A DNA stretch of 13,927 nt. Origin: Anaerolineae bacterium. GTDB lineage: Bacteria; Chloroflexota; Anaerolineae; J102. A program made the translations under genes and the position numbers. The stretch's first letter is position 1; each line of letters opens with the position of its first letter. This document shows, one piece after another, positions 1-7,031 of this stretch. The DNA is taken from contig JALSPL010000187.1 of the NCBI GenBank assembly GCA_026985975.1, positions 1 to 13,927 of the forward strand. The letters are read 5' to 3'. The notes under the pieces are model-generated. The model searched no databases. It was given only the letters and a program-made list of their open reading frames with translations, and had not been told where the DNA came from.

Positions 1-10
1 AATGGACTGC

Positions 11-50
11 GGGATTCGTGGAGATTGATGGAGATTTGTCGAGATTGTGA
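11..50. repeat. Four degenerate 10-nt tandem units (GAGATT type)
   Basis: The units are GGGATTCGTG, GAGATTGATG, GAGATTTGTC and GAGATTGTGA, in exact 10-nt register. Three of the four begin with GAGATT. The array lies outside any gene, and its function is unknown. Confidence 0.55.
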
Positions 51-110
51 ACCGCCTAAATCTCCAGTAGTGCATCTATGTTTTGGATCGACTGAAAAAA
101 GATTGATCTC

Positions 111-134
111 ACGCAAAGCCACAAAGGCGCAAAG
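111..134. repeat. Three 8-nt tandem units NCRCAAAG
   Basis: ACGCAAAG, CCACAAAG and GCGCAAAG follow one another without gaps. Similar CGCAAAG-rich intergenic tracts are, from general recollection, scattered in many bacterial genomes. No function can be assigned. Confidence 0.5.
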
Positions 135-266
135 AAAAATACCAGGGTTTCGCCAAGAAAGACTGGCTGAACCCCCACCATTTCTGCTGTTTCAGCTACC
201 GTTGATGGTGATTCCGACCTTTTTTCAGGAGAGCCATGTTTTGTTTACGATACAGCCTGCCAAACT

Positions 267-1436
267 TTAATCTTTAATCATCAATCCATTGATAAAAACG
301 CGCCAGGGCGTGAAGTCGTCTTCGAAAATGACGATGTCCGCGTCCTTGCCCGGAGCCAGGCTGCCTTTGCGATGGTCCACGCCGATGACCCGGGCCGGGG
401 TAAGGGACGCCATGCGCACGGCCTCGGGCAGGGGGACGCCCACATGCTCGATGAGGATAGCGACCATGCGGTTGATGAGGGTGGTGCTGCCGGCGAAGGC
501 GGAGCGATCGAACATCATGCCCACGCCGTCATGCACCTCGTAGGTCATCTCGCCCATGCGGAAGTGCGCGCCCTCGGGCAGGCCCGCGCCGCTGGTGGCG
601 TCGGAGATGACGCACAGCCGGTCGGGGCCGATGCACTTGTAGGCCAGCTTCATCAGGGTGGGGGGCAGGTGTTTGTTGTCAGCGATCATCTCCACGGTCA
701 GATCGTCATAGGTGAGGGAGACCTCCAGCAGGCCCGGCTTGCGCCAGGGGCCCTCCCGCACGGTGCTCGATTGGGCGCTCCAGATGTGGATGACATGGCG
801 CAGGCCCGCGGCGATGACGGGGATGATTTCCTCCTCTCTGGCGTTGCTGTGCCCGGCCGCGGGGACGATGCCCAGCGCGGTCAGGCGTCGGGCAAGATCG
901 GCCGCGCCGGGCAATTCGGGCGCAAAGGTGAAGATGCGGATGATGTCGTGGTAGGCCAGCAGGGGGTCGGGCGGGGTTTGGGCGGGGATGAGTAGATTGG
1001 CCGGGTCCTGAGCGCCCGCCTGGGCCGGGCTGAAGTAGGGGCCTTCCACATGCGCGCCCAACACCTGTGCGCCCGCCCGCGGCCGCGACATCCACATTCG
1101 GGTGAAGGCCAGACTGGCCGCGAGATCATCCAGGGGAGCGGTGGCGGTGGTGGCGAGCAAGGCGGTGACGCCGTTGCGGGCGTTCTCCGCGGTGATGGCC
1201 GCGAAGGCCTCGGGCGTGGGGTCGTTGAAGGTGTGGCCCATCGCCCCGTGGGTATGGATGTCGATAAGCCCGGGCGTAATCAATCTGCCGCCGACGTCGA
1301 TGCGTTTCACGCCCGCGGGCAGCTCGCTTTCGGGCGGGATGGCGGCGATGCGCGGGCCATCGATGCGCAGCGCGTGGCCGGTCAGCGTTCTATCAGGCAG
1401 AACGATGCGGCCATTGGTGAGGGCGAAGGATGACAT
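267..1436 (-). CDS. nagA: N-acetylglucosamine-6-phosphate deacetylase-like amidohydrolase
   Basis: This 389-residue cytoplasmic protein has the usual length for NagA, which removes acetate from GlcNAc-6-phosphate to give glucosamine-6-phosphate. The metallo-hydrolase layout is complete: PGLIDIHTHG (H61, H63), HVEGPYF (metal ligand E131), AGHS (H196), HIWSAQ (H217), DNKH (H256) and the catalytic Asp in ISDA (D279). These line up with E. coli E131, H195, H216 and D273. The C-terminus has the typical PGKDADIVIF strand. The oddity is HIWSAQ where classical NagA has HLFNAM, so this is a divergent subgroup and the substrate could be another N-acyl sugar phosphate. It is the last gene of the leftward operon, 15 nt after the epimerase gene. 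Start: the ATG at 1436 gives a full N-terminus, although no Shine-Dalgarno is visible before it. The fold and general chemistry are secure, the exact substrate less so. Confidence 0.82.
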   Translation of the reverse strand: MSSFALTNGRIVLPDRTLTGHALRIDGPRIAAIPPESELPAGVKRIDVGGRLITPGLIDIHTHGAMGHTFNDPTPEAFAAITAENARNGVTALLATTATAPLDDLAASLAFTRMWMSRPRAGAQVLGAHVEGPYFSPAQAGAQDPANLLIPAQTPPDPLLAYHDIIRIFTFAPELPGAADLARRLTALGIVPAAGHSNAREEEIIPVIAAGLRHVIHIWSAQSSTVREGPWRKPGLLEVSLTYDDLTVEMIADNKHLPPTLMKLAYKCIGPDRLCVISDATSGAGLPEGAHFRMGEMTYEVHDGVGMMFDRSAFAGSTTLINRMVAILIEHVGVPLPEAVRMASLTPARVIGVDHRKGSLAPGKDADIVIFEDDFTPWRVFINGLMIKD

Positions 1437-1451
1437 GGCGGTTGGTTAGGG

Positions 1452-2657
1452 TCAGGGGAGCGTTGTGGCGATTCTTTCCAGCGTCTGGATGTTGAGGATC
1501 AGGGAGCGCGGCAGATGGAAGGGGTCTTTGACGGGCAGGGCCACGGTCTGGGTGAAGGGGCGACCCTGGCGGTCGAGCTTTTGCGTCCATTCGCCGTGGC
1601 CGGGCACAGGAAAGTGGGTGAATGCGTAGTTGTGCACCCGCTGATACCAATCCAGCGCCCAATCTTCTCCCGCAAGCTGGTAGGCCAGCAGCAGTGCGTA
1701 GAGCGCCTCGGTGTGAGGCCACCACAGCTTGCTATCGGCAAAGGGCCACCAGGGCTTGCCGCCGGTCGCGTCCCGGGCCAACAGGATGCCCCCGAAGCTC
1801 TCATCCCATCCCTGCTCGACATGCCAGCGGATGGCGTCCAGGGCCTGACGGATGCGGGCCTCATCGCCCCAATGCCGATAGATGTGGAGCATGAACCACA
1901 TGGATTCGATGGCGTGGCCCGGCACGATGGCTCGTCCCTGGGGCGTGTCCATGAGCTGATTGTCCAGGGTGACGTACTCGTAGAGCAGGCGTCGGTCGGG
2001 CCGCAAGAATGCGGTCATCACCTCCTCGGCCAGGTCATGCGCGGCGGCGAGGATAGCGTCATCCGCCAGCAGCAGGCCCAGTTCGTGGAAGGCCAGGGCG
2101 AAGATCATGGCCACGGCATGGGCTTTGGCTCCGGGCGGGATGGGATAGGGGGCGGTGGCGTAGGAGCCGGGGCGGGCCAGGCGCTGTTGCACATTCTCAT
2201 AGGCGGCCCGGGCCAGATCGATGGCCTGTTGGTCGCCCGTGGCCCGGGCGAATTCCGTCAGCCCGTAGATGGCGAAGCCATCCGCATAGATGCTGGTGGC
2301 TCCTTCCAGCACTCGCCCGCGCCGATCCACTGCGAAAACCCAGCGTCCAGCTTCATCCCGGCCGTATCGGGCGGCGAAATCGAAGATGCCGCGGGCGATT
2401 GCCAGCCAATCGGGCCGGGGTTCGATGCGGTTGTAAAGCGCGGAGAAGGTCCAAATGGCCCGCAGTTGCGACCACATGTATTTGTCTGTGCTGATCCCCT
2501 GACCATCATCGGCGATGCAGGTGAGGATGCCGCCATATTCCCGGTCGATGGCGTGCGTCATCCAGAAGGGGATGGTGCGCTCCAGCAGTTCGGCCCGATA
2601 AATGGCCAGCAGGTCGGAGAAGCGGACAAAGATGTTCATGGCGGCGTCAGGCGGCAA
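1452..2657 (-). CDS. N-acylglucosamine 2-epimerase (AGE) family epimerase/isomerase
   Basis: About 400 residues, the normal size for the (alpha/alpha)6-barrel AGE family, which epimerises C2 of ManNAc/GlcNAc or isomerises related sugars. Family landmarks in order: DREYGG (38-43), KYMWSQLRA with the conserved Arg (R66), SIYADGFA (122-129), GRAIVPGHAIES carrying H248 and E251, KLWWPHTEALYA (310-321), GEWTQKLDRQG (355-365) and FHLPRSL with H381. H248 and H381 are at the expected catalytic-His positions. FHLPR fits the N-acylglucosamine epimerase branch better than cellobiose epimerases. Start choice: a TTG at 2657 sits 7 nt after GAGGAG, giving an 11-nt overlap with oppF, while the in-frame ATG at 2639 has no ribosome site, so I prefer TTG. 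With the nagA-like gene it suggests amino-sugar catabolism, but the sugar cannot be fixed from sequence. Confidence 0.85.
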   Translation of the reverse strand: MPPDAAMNIFVRFSDLLAIYRAELLERTIPFWMTHAIDREYGGILTCIADDGQGISTDKYMWSQLRAIWTFSALYNRIEPRPDWLAIARGIFDFAARYGRDEAGRWVFAVDRRGRVLEGATSIYADGFAIYGLTEFARATGDQQAIDLARAAYENVQQRLARPGSYATAPYPIPPGAKAHAVAMIFALAFHELGLLLADDAILAAAHDLAEEVMTAFLRPDRRLLYEYVTLDNQLMDTPQGRAIVPGHAIESMWFMLHIYRHWGDEARIRQALDAIRWHVEQGWDESFGGILLARDATGGKPWWPFADSKLWWPHTEALYALLLAYQLAGEDWALDWYQRVHNYAFTHFPVPGHGEWTQKLDRQGRPFTQTVALPVKDPFHLPRSLILNIQTLERIATTLP

Positions 2658-3693
2658 GGGCCTGCTCCTCTGGCCGGGCCACGCCGGGCAGCGTCAATTC
2701 GCTCGCCCGATGGCAACTGACGAAGTGTCCGGGGGATATCTCCTCCAATTGAGGCGTCTCCCGGGCGCAGACCTCGGTGGCGTAGGGGCAGCGGGGATGG
2801 AAGTAGCAGCCGGAGGGAGGATTGGCCGGGCTGGGCACGTCGCCTTCCAGAGGCGTGATGGTTTTGCGCAGCCTGGGATTGGCAATGGGCACGGCCGACA
2901 TGAGCGCGGAGGTGTAAGGATGCCGGGGACGGAAGAAAATCTCGCTGGTGGGGCCGCTCTCCGCGATTTTCCCCACATACATCACGTTGATGCGGTCGCA
3001 GAAGTGCTTGACCACGCTGAGATCGTGGGCTACGAACAGGTAGGTGAGCCCCAGCTTTTCCTGCAAATCCCGCATCAGGTTCAGCACCTGGGCCTGAACC
3101 GACACGTCCAGGGCGGAGACGGGCTCGTCGGCCACCACCAGGCGGGGATTCAGGGCCAACGCCCGGGCGATGACGATGCGCTGGCGCTGGCCGCCGCTGA
3201 ACGCGTGGGGAAAACGCTGCATGTACTCGGCTCGCAATCCCACCAGTTCCAAAAGCTGCGCCACCTTTTCCATGCGCTGCTTGCGGCTCTTCATGCCGTC
3301 GATAACCAGCAGGGGCTCGCCCACGATGTCCAGGATGTTCATGCGCGGGTTGAGGGAGGCGAAAGGGTCCTGGAAGATCATCTGCATGTCGCGGCGCAGC
3401 GGGCGGATGTCCTTCTCGGGCAGCGCGGCCAGATCCACCACATCGCCCTGGGCGGTGCGGAAAAGAATTTGCCCGGCGGTGGGGTCGATGGCCCGCAGGA
3501 TGGTGCGGGCCGTGGTGGTCTTGCCGCAGCCGCTCTCGCCCACCAACCCCAGGGTCTCCCCCTCGCGAATGGCGAAGCTGACGTCGTCCACCGCCCGCAC
3601 ATGGCCCACCACGCGGCGGAAAAAACCCTCGCGGATGGGGAAGTATTTCTTGAGATGCTTGACTTCGAGCAGGTAGGAATCGTTGGAGTGCAT
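2647..3693 (-). CDS. oppF: Opp/Dpp-type ABC transporter ATP-binding protein, OppF-like
   Basis: One of two ATPases that power import through the OppBC channel, on the inner face of the membrane. It has 348 residues with all nucleotide-binding motifs: Walker A GESGCGKT (52-59), Q-loop Q108 in FQDP, signature FSGGQRQR (165-172), Walker B LVVADE (185-190) and switch His H223. The oligopeptide-specific C-terminal domain follows, with GCYFHPRCP and cysteines at 296, 302, 309 and 327. In OppD/DppD relatives such a four-Cys set can hold an iron-sulphur cluster. OppF rather than OppD is suggested by the long insert before the core (KKYFPIREGFFRRVVGHVRA) and by FSGGQRQR. It begins 15 nt after oppD with no clear Shine-Dalgarno, so translation may be coupled. 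The transported substrate is not necessarily a peptide. Confidence 0.92.
   Translation of the reverse strand: MHSNDSYLLEVKHLKKYFPIREGFFRRVVGHVRAVDDVSFAIREGETLGLVGESGCGKTTTARTILRAIDPTAGQILFRTAQGDVVDLAALPEKDIRPLRRDMQMIFQDPFASLNPRMNILDIVGEPLLVIDGMKSRKQRMEKVAQLLELVGLRAEYMQRFPHAFSGGQRQRIVIARALALNPRLVVADEPVSALDVSVQAQVLNLMRDLQEKLGLTYLFVAHDLSVVKHFCDRINVMYVGKIAESGPTSEIFFRPRHPYTSALMSAVPIANPRLRKTITPLEGDVPSPANPPSGCYFHPRCPYATEVCARETPQLEEISPGHFVSCHRASELTLPGVARPEEQALAA
2665..2670 (-). promoter_or_regulatory. Ribosome binding site favouring the TTG start of the epimerase gene
   Basis: GAGGAG on the minus strand, inside the last codons of oppF (Glu-Glu), is followed by 7 nt and then TTG at 2657. The first ATG (2639) has only GC-rich sequence before it. 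This decides the start in favour of TTG and implies translational coupling with oppF. Confidence 0.55.
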
Positions 3694-3708
3694 AGCGCTT
3701 GGGCCAGA

Positions 3709-4710
3709 TCAATCGTAGAGGAAGCAACTGACCGCCTGGCGGTCGTTGATCGGTTTGAGTTGGGGCGTGGATGTGTTGCACACGCCGGGCATGAAGGCTT
3801 TGCAGCGGGGATAGAAGGGACAGCCCGACGGGCGACTGAAGGGGTGAGGGATGGAGCCTTCGATGGTGGGCAGCCGCTCTCCGGCCGGGGCGTAGATGGA
3901 GGGGATGGATTCCAGCAGGGCTTTGGTGTAGGGGTGCTGGGGATGGAAGAAGATGTCCTCCACCGGGCCCGTTTCCATCACCCGGCCCAGATACATCACC
4001 ACCACGAAGTCGGCGATCTGGGCGATGACCCCCAGGTCGTGGGTGATGAAGATGACGGCCATGTTGTGCTGTTCCTGCAAATCCAGCAGCAGGCGCAGCA
4101 CCTGGGCCTGGGTGGTGACGTCGATGGCGGTGGTGGGCTCGTCGGCGATGAGCAGCCGGGGATTGCAAGCCAATGACATGGCGATCATGGCCCGCTGCCG
4201 CAGACCGCCGCTGAGTTCCCAGGAATAGGCCTTCATGCGCTGTTCAGGATTGGGCATGCCCACTTCGTGCAGTCGTTCGATGCTGATGCGCCGGGCCTCC
4301 TCCTTGCTCACATCCTGATGCAGCAACACCGCCTCCATGATCTGGTCGCCGATGGTGTGCACCGGGCTGAAAGAGGCCATGGGCTCCTGGGGGATGAGTG
4401 CGATCTCGGCCCCGCGGATGCTGCGAATTGCCTTGCCGTGGGGGTCCAGTTGCGCCAGATCGATGGTTTTCTCCCGCCCATCTTCATCCTGATGCCGAAA
4501 AAGGATCTCCCCCTCGACGACACGGCCGGGATTCTGGATGAGTCGCAGCACCGATTTGATGGTTACGCTCTTGCCGCAGCCGCTTTCGCCCACGATGCCT
4601 ACGATCTGGCCCGGAAAGACGTCGAAATCCACGCCGTCCACAGCCTTGACCGTGCCTTCGTCCAGATAAAAATAGGTTTTCAGACCTCGAACAGAGAGTA
4701 ATGGTTCCAT
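3709..4710 (-). CDS. oppD: Opp/Dpp-type ABC transporter ATP-binding protein, OppD-like
   Basis: The partner ATPase of OppF. The open frame continues upstream to 4878, but that part is out-of-frame oppC sequence. The ATG at 4710 gives MEPLLSVRGLKTYF, the normal family N-terminus, and 333 residues. Motifs: Walker A GESGCGKS (41-48), Q-loop Q108 in IPQEP, signature LSGGLRQR (166-173), Walker B LLIADE (186-191) and H224. The Opp-specific C-terminal extension carries GCPFYPRC with C297, C303, C311 and C329, a potential iron-sulphur site. The gene starts 14 nt after the oppC stop. The nearest purine-rich ribosome site (GAGG, overlapping the oppC stop) is about 12 nt from the ATG, rather far. The assignment to the peptide/oligosaccharide ATPase family is firm, the cargo unknown. 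Confidence 0.92.
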   Translation of the reverse strand: MEPLLSVRGLKTYFYLDEGTVKAVDGVDFDVFPGQIVGIVGESGCGKSVTIKSVLRLIQNPGRVVEGEILFRHQDEDGREKTIDLAQLDPHGKAIRSIRGAEIALIPQEPMASFSPVHTIGDQIMEAVLLHQDVSKEEARRISIERLHEVGMPNPEQRMKAYSWELSGGLRQRAMIAMSLACNPRLLIADEPTTAIDVTTQAQVLRLLLDLQEQHNMAVIFITHDLGVIAQIADFVVVMYLGRVMETGPVEDIFFHPQHPYTKALLESIPSIYAPAGERLPTIEGSIPHPFSRPSGCPFYPRCKAFMPGVCNTSTPQLKPINDRQAVSCFLYD

Positions 4711-4724
4711 ACGTCGATGCGTCC

Positions 4725-5933
4725 TCAATGGCTGTAGGGGTCTGCGGCGTCTCGCAGGCCGTCGCCCAGGATGTTCAGCGCCAGCACGGTGATGATGACA
4801 GCCACGCCTGGCAGCAGCAGCCAGGGGGCCAGGGCCACCGATTGCAGGTTCTGGGCCTCTTGCAGCAGCACGCCCCAACTGATGGCGGGCGGGCGCAGGC
4901 CCAGGCCCAGGAAGCTGAGAAAAGTCTCGCTGATGATCATCACGGGCACGGCCAGGGTGGCGGCGGCGATGATGTGGCTGTAAAAAGTGGGCACCATGTG
5001 GCGGAAGATGATGCGCTTCTGGCTGGCGCCCGAAAGCTTCGCCGCCATGACGAAATCCTCCTCCCGCAGCACCAGAAAGCGCCCCCGCACCTCGCGGCCC
5101 AGGGTGGTCCAGCCAATGAGGGCCAGGATGAGGGTGATGGCAAAGTAGGTCTGCTCCACCGACCAGTCCCGGGGCATGGCCGCGGTCAGGGCCATCCAGA
5201 TGGGGATGGCGGGCAATGATTGCAGGATCTCGATCATGCGCTGGATGATGAGATCGGGAATGCCGCCGAAGTAGCCGGAAATGCCTCCCAGCAGCACGCC
5301 CAGAAAGACGCTAATGAACACCGAGATCAGGCCGATGGTGACGGAAACCCGGGTGCCGTACATAAGCCGCGACCATTGATCCCGACCCAGGCGATCGGTG
5401 CCCAGCAGGTAGATGGGGTCTTCTTCGATGTCGCCTTCCTTCACGCCGACAAGATGGATATCGGTGGCGAAGAGGCCCAACACATCGTACTCGAAGCCGC
5501 GGGCGAAGAAGCGGACGGGGATTTTCTTTTCCTCGTCGATCCGCCATTCCATGCGCAGGGTTTCGGGGTTGCGTTTGCCCACGATGCCATAGACGAAAGG
5601 CCGAAAAGCGCCCTCATCGAAAAAGTGCACCCGCTGCACCGGCACGAAAGATTGCTGCGCCCGGCTCTTTTGTGGATCCATGGTGCTGAAGAAGCCCGGG
5701 AAAAGCACGATAAGCGCCAAAAAGATCACCACCAGGCCGCTGCCCAGGGCCAGGCGATGTTTTTTGAAGCGCCACCAGGTCAGCTTCCAGTTGGGAGCCA
5801 CGTGAATGGCGGCTGTGTCCTCCAGCTCCTCTTCCCTGATCCTGGCCTGATTCCCGGCGGAAAGGGCTGTCAGATCCTCGAAACGCTCGTCCTGCGCATC
5901 AGGTTCGGAGCCGGGAATGGGATTGTCTCTCAT
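4725..5933 (-). CDS. oppC: Opp/Dpp-type ABC transporter permease, OppC-like, with a large extracytoplasmic insert
   Basis: One half of the membrane channel. The frame is open to 6215, but residues before the ATG at 5933 are shadow of oppB. The 5933 start follows GGAGG by 7 nt and gives 402 residues. Layout: an acidic, probably cytoplasmic tail (1-60), a first membrane helix (about 61-80), a non-membrane stretch of about 105 residues (82-190), then five further helices (about 196-220, 229-252, 262-280, 318-340, 370-390). The ATPase-contacting EAA loop is at about 293-312 (EDFVMAAKLSGA). The GTDRLGRDQWSR motif before helix 2 (178-189) is typical of OppC/DppC. E. coli OppC and DppC are near 300 residues, so the tail and insert add about 100. 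The gene is 2 nt from oppB and 14 nt before oppD. Confidence 0.92.
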   Translation of the reverse strand: MRDNPIPGSEPDAQDERFEDLTALSAGNQARIREEELEDTAAIHVAPNWKLTWWRFKKHRLALGSGLVVIFLALIVLFPGFFSTMDPQKSRAQQSFVPVQRVHFFDEGAFRPFVYGIVGKRNPETLRMEWRIDEEKKIPVRFFARGFEYDVLGLFATDIHLVGVKEGDIEEDPIYLLGTDRLGRDQWSRLMYGTRVSVTIGLISVFISVFLGVLLGGISGYFGGIPDLIIQRMIEILQSLPAIPIWMALTAAMPRDWSVEQTYFAITLILALIGWTTLGREVRGRFLVLREEDFVMAAKLSGASQKRIIFRHMVPTFYSHIIAAATLAVPVMIISETFLSFLGLGLRPPAISWGVLLQEAQNLQSVALAPWLLLPGVAVIITVLALNILGDGLRDAADPYSH

Positions 5934-5935
5934 TC

Positions 5936-6922
5936 TCAAGCCTCCATGCGAATACGGGGATCCAGCCAGGCCAGCAGCACATCGGAGATGAGGGTGCCGA
6001 TGATGGCCAGGAAGCAGTAAATGAGCACAATCACGCCCGCCAGGAACATATCCTGGTTGGTGAGCGAACGCAGCAGCAGGGGCCCGATAGTGGGTAGATT
6101 GAGCACCGTGGCCACGATGACGCTGCCGGAGAAAAGCATGGGCAGATACCACCCGATGGTGCTGACCAGGGGGTTGATGGCCAGATGCACCGGGTATTTC
6201 AGCACCAGCCGCCATTCCGACATGCCCTTGGCCCGGGCCATCTCCACATAGGGCTTGTTCAATTCATCCAGCAGATTGGCCCGCATCACCCGGGCCAGGC
6301 GGGCGGTGCCGTCCAGGGCCAGAATCAGCGCGGGCAGCCACAGATGCTTGAGCAGATCCATGGCTCGGGCGAGGCTCCAGGGCGCGTCCACATATTCGGG
6401 CGAGAACAGGCCGGTGACGCTGACGCCGAAATAGGAGTAGGCCAGCCACATCAAGATCAGAGCAGTCATAAAGGTGGGGGTGGCCACGCCCATATAGTTG
6501 AACACCGTGAAAAAATAGTCGATGAAGGAGTATTTTTTCGTGGCGGAGATGATGCCAATGGGAATGGCCAGTGACCAGGAGATGATGAACGTCATCGCCC
6601 CCAGCAGCACGGTCAGCAGCAACCGCTCCTTGATGAGCTCCATGATGGGGCGTTTCCAGTCCAGAGAGACGCCGAAATTCCCCCGCAACATGCCGCCCAC
6701 CCAGCGGAAATACTGGACGATCATGGGTTGATCCAGGCCGTATTGCTCCCGCAACGCCTCGACCTGGGCCTGATCCATGGAGGAGCCGGACGCAGCCAGT
6801 TCAGCGATGTAGCTGGTGACGAAGTCGCCGGGCGGGGCCTGGATGATGAAAAAGGCGAAGACAGAGAAGATGAAAAGCAATAGCGGCAATAATAGCAGCC
6901 GCTTGATAATGTATTGCGTCAT
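5936..6922 (-). CDS. oppB: Opp/Dpp-type ABC transporter permease, OppB-like
   Basis: The other half of the channel, 328 residues. An N-terminal membrane helix (about 7-28) ends in the QAPPGDF motif typical of OppB/DppB. Then come an extracytoplasmic loop with REQYGLDQP (58-66) and LRGNFGVS (79-86), and five more helices (about 101-127, 136-163, 193-205, 252-275 and 292-319). The EAA loop is YVEMARAKGMSEWRLVLKY (225-243). The C-terminus DPRIR is a usual OppB ending. It overlaps nothing: the stop lies 2 nt before the oppC start. A GGAG lies 10 nt before the ATG, in the loop of a small hairpin (see 6928-6942), so its translation may be modulated. It is separated from oppA by 109 nt that contain a strong hairpin. 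Confidence 0.93.
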   Translation of the reverse strand: MTQYIIKRLLLLPLLLFIFSVFAFFIIQAPPGDFVTSYIAELAASGSSMDQAQVEALREQYGLDQPMIVQYFRWVGGMLRGNFGVSLDWKRPIMELIKERLLLTVLLGAMTFIISWSLAIPIGIISATKKYSFIDYFFTVFNYMGVATPTFMTALILMWLAYSYFGVSVTGLFSPEYVDAPWSLARAMDLLKHLWLPALILALDGTARLARVMRANLLDELNKPYVEMARAKGMSEWRLVLKYPVHLAINPLVSTIGWYLPMLFSGSVIVATVLNLPTIGPLLLRSLTNQDMFLAGVIVLIYCFLAIIGTLISDVLLAWLDPRIRMEA

Positions 6923-6927
6923 GGATT

Positions 6928-6942
6928 ATTTGCTCCGCAAAT
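6928..6942 (-). promoter_or_regulatory. Small hairpin presenting the oppB ribosome site
   Basis: ATTTGC-GGA-GCAAAT is a perfect 6-bp stem with a 3-nt loop, about 5 nt before the oppB ATG. The only Shine-Dalgarno-like bases (GGAG) lie in the loop and first stem base, so the fold would partly sequester the site. Confidence 0.4.
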
Positions 6943-6971
6943 CGACGCCGAAGTGATAGGAGGGGAAGAAG

Positions 6972-7010
6972 GCGGGCCGCCCACGCATTCATCGTGCATG
7001 AGCAGCCCGC
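6972..7010 (-). terminator. Strong intercistronic hairpin between oppA and oppB (attenuator or mRNA stabiliser)
   Basis: Read on the minus strand, 16 nt beginning GCGGGCTGCTCATGCA pair with 16 nt ending in GCCCGC around a 7-nt loop (CGATGAA). All 16 positions pair if three G-U pairs are allowed. It starts 21 nt after the oppA stop. The sequence after it is CTTCTTCCCC, not a U-run, so it is more likely a partial terminator or a 3'-end stabiliser that keeps the binding-protein message more abundant than the permease message, as is known for other binding-protein operons. Confidence 0.55.
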
Positions 7011-7031
7011 ATGGTGTTTTGGAGAGAGAAA

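Larger units (their letters stand above)
1..266. other. Non-coding stretch with short-period repeats downstream of the nagA-like gene
   Basis: I see no credible gene here. The open frame at 25-270 has no family resemblance and no good ribosome site. Positions 11-50 are four degenerate 10-nt units (GGATTCGTG-like, then three starting GAGATT). Positions 111-134 are three 8-nt units of the form NCRCAAAG. GGAGATTT at 30-37 is repeated inverted as AAATCTCC at 58-65. No convincing rho-independent terminator for the leftward operon was found: a 4-bp GCTG/CAGC hairpin near 185-197 is too weak to call. Confidence 0.6.

Noticed and set aside
25..270. Possible 81-residue gene at the left edge
   Set aside because: It runs through two tandem-repeat tracts, lacks a ribosome site, and resembles nothing I recognise.
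1515..2720. Plus-strand open frame of 401 codons opposite the epimerase gene
   Set aside because: Antisense shadow of a well-supported AGE-family gene. It has no ribosome site and no recognisable motif.
2602..4176. Long plus-strand open frame (524 codons) opposite oppF and oppD
   Set aside because: It is the antisense of two genes with complete ATPase motifs. The translation is His/Gly/Gln-rich with no family resemblance, as expected from GC-rich codon shadowing.
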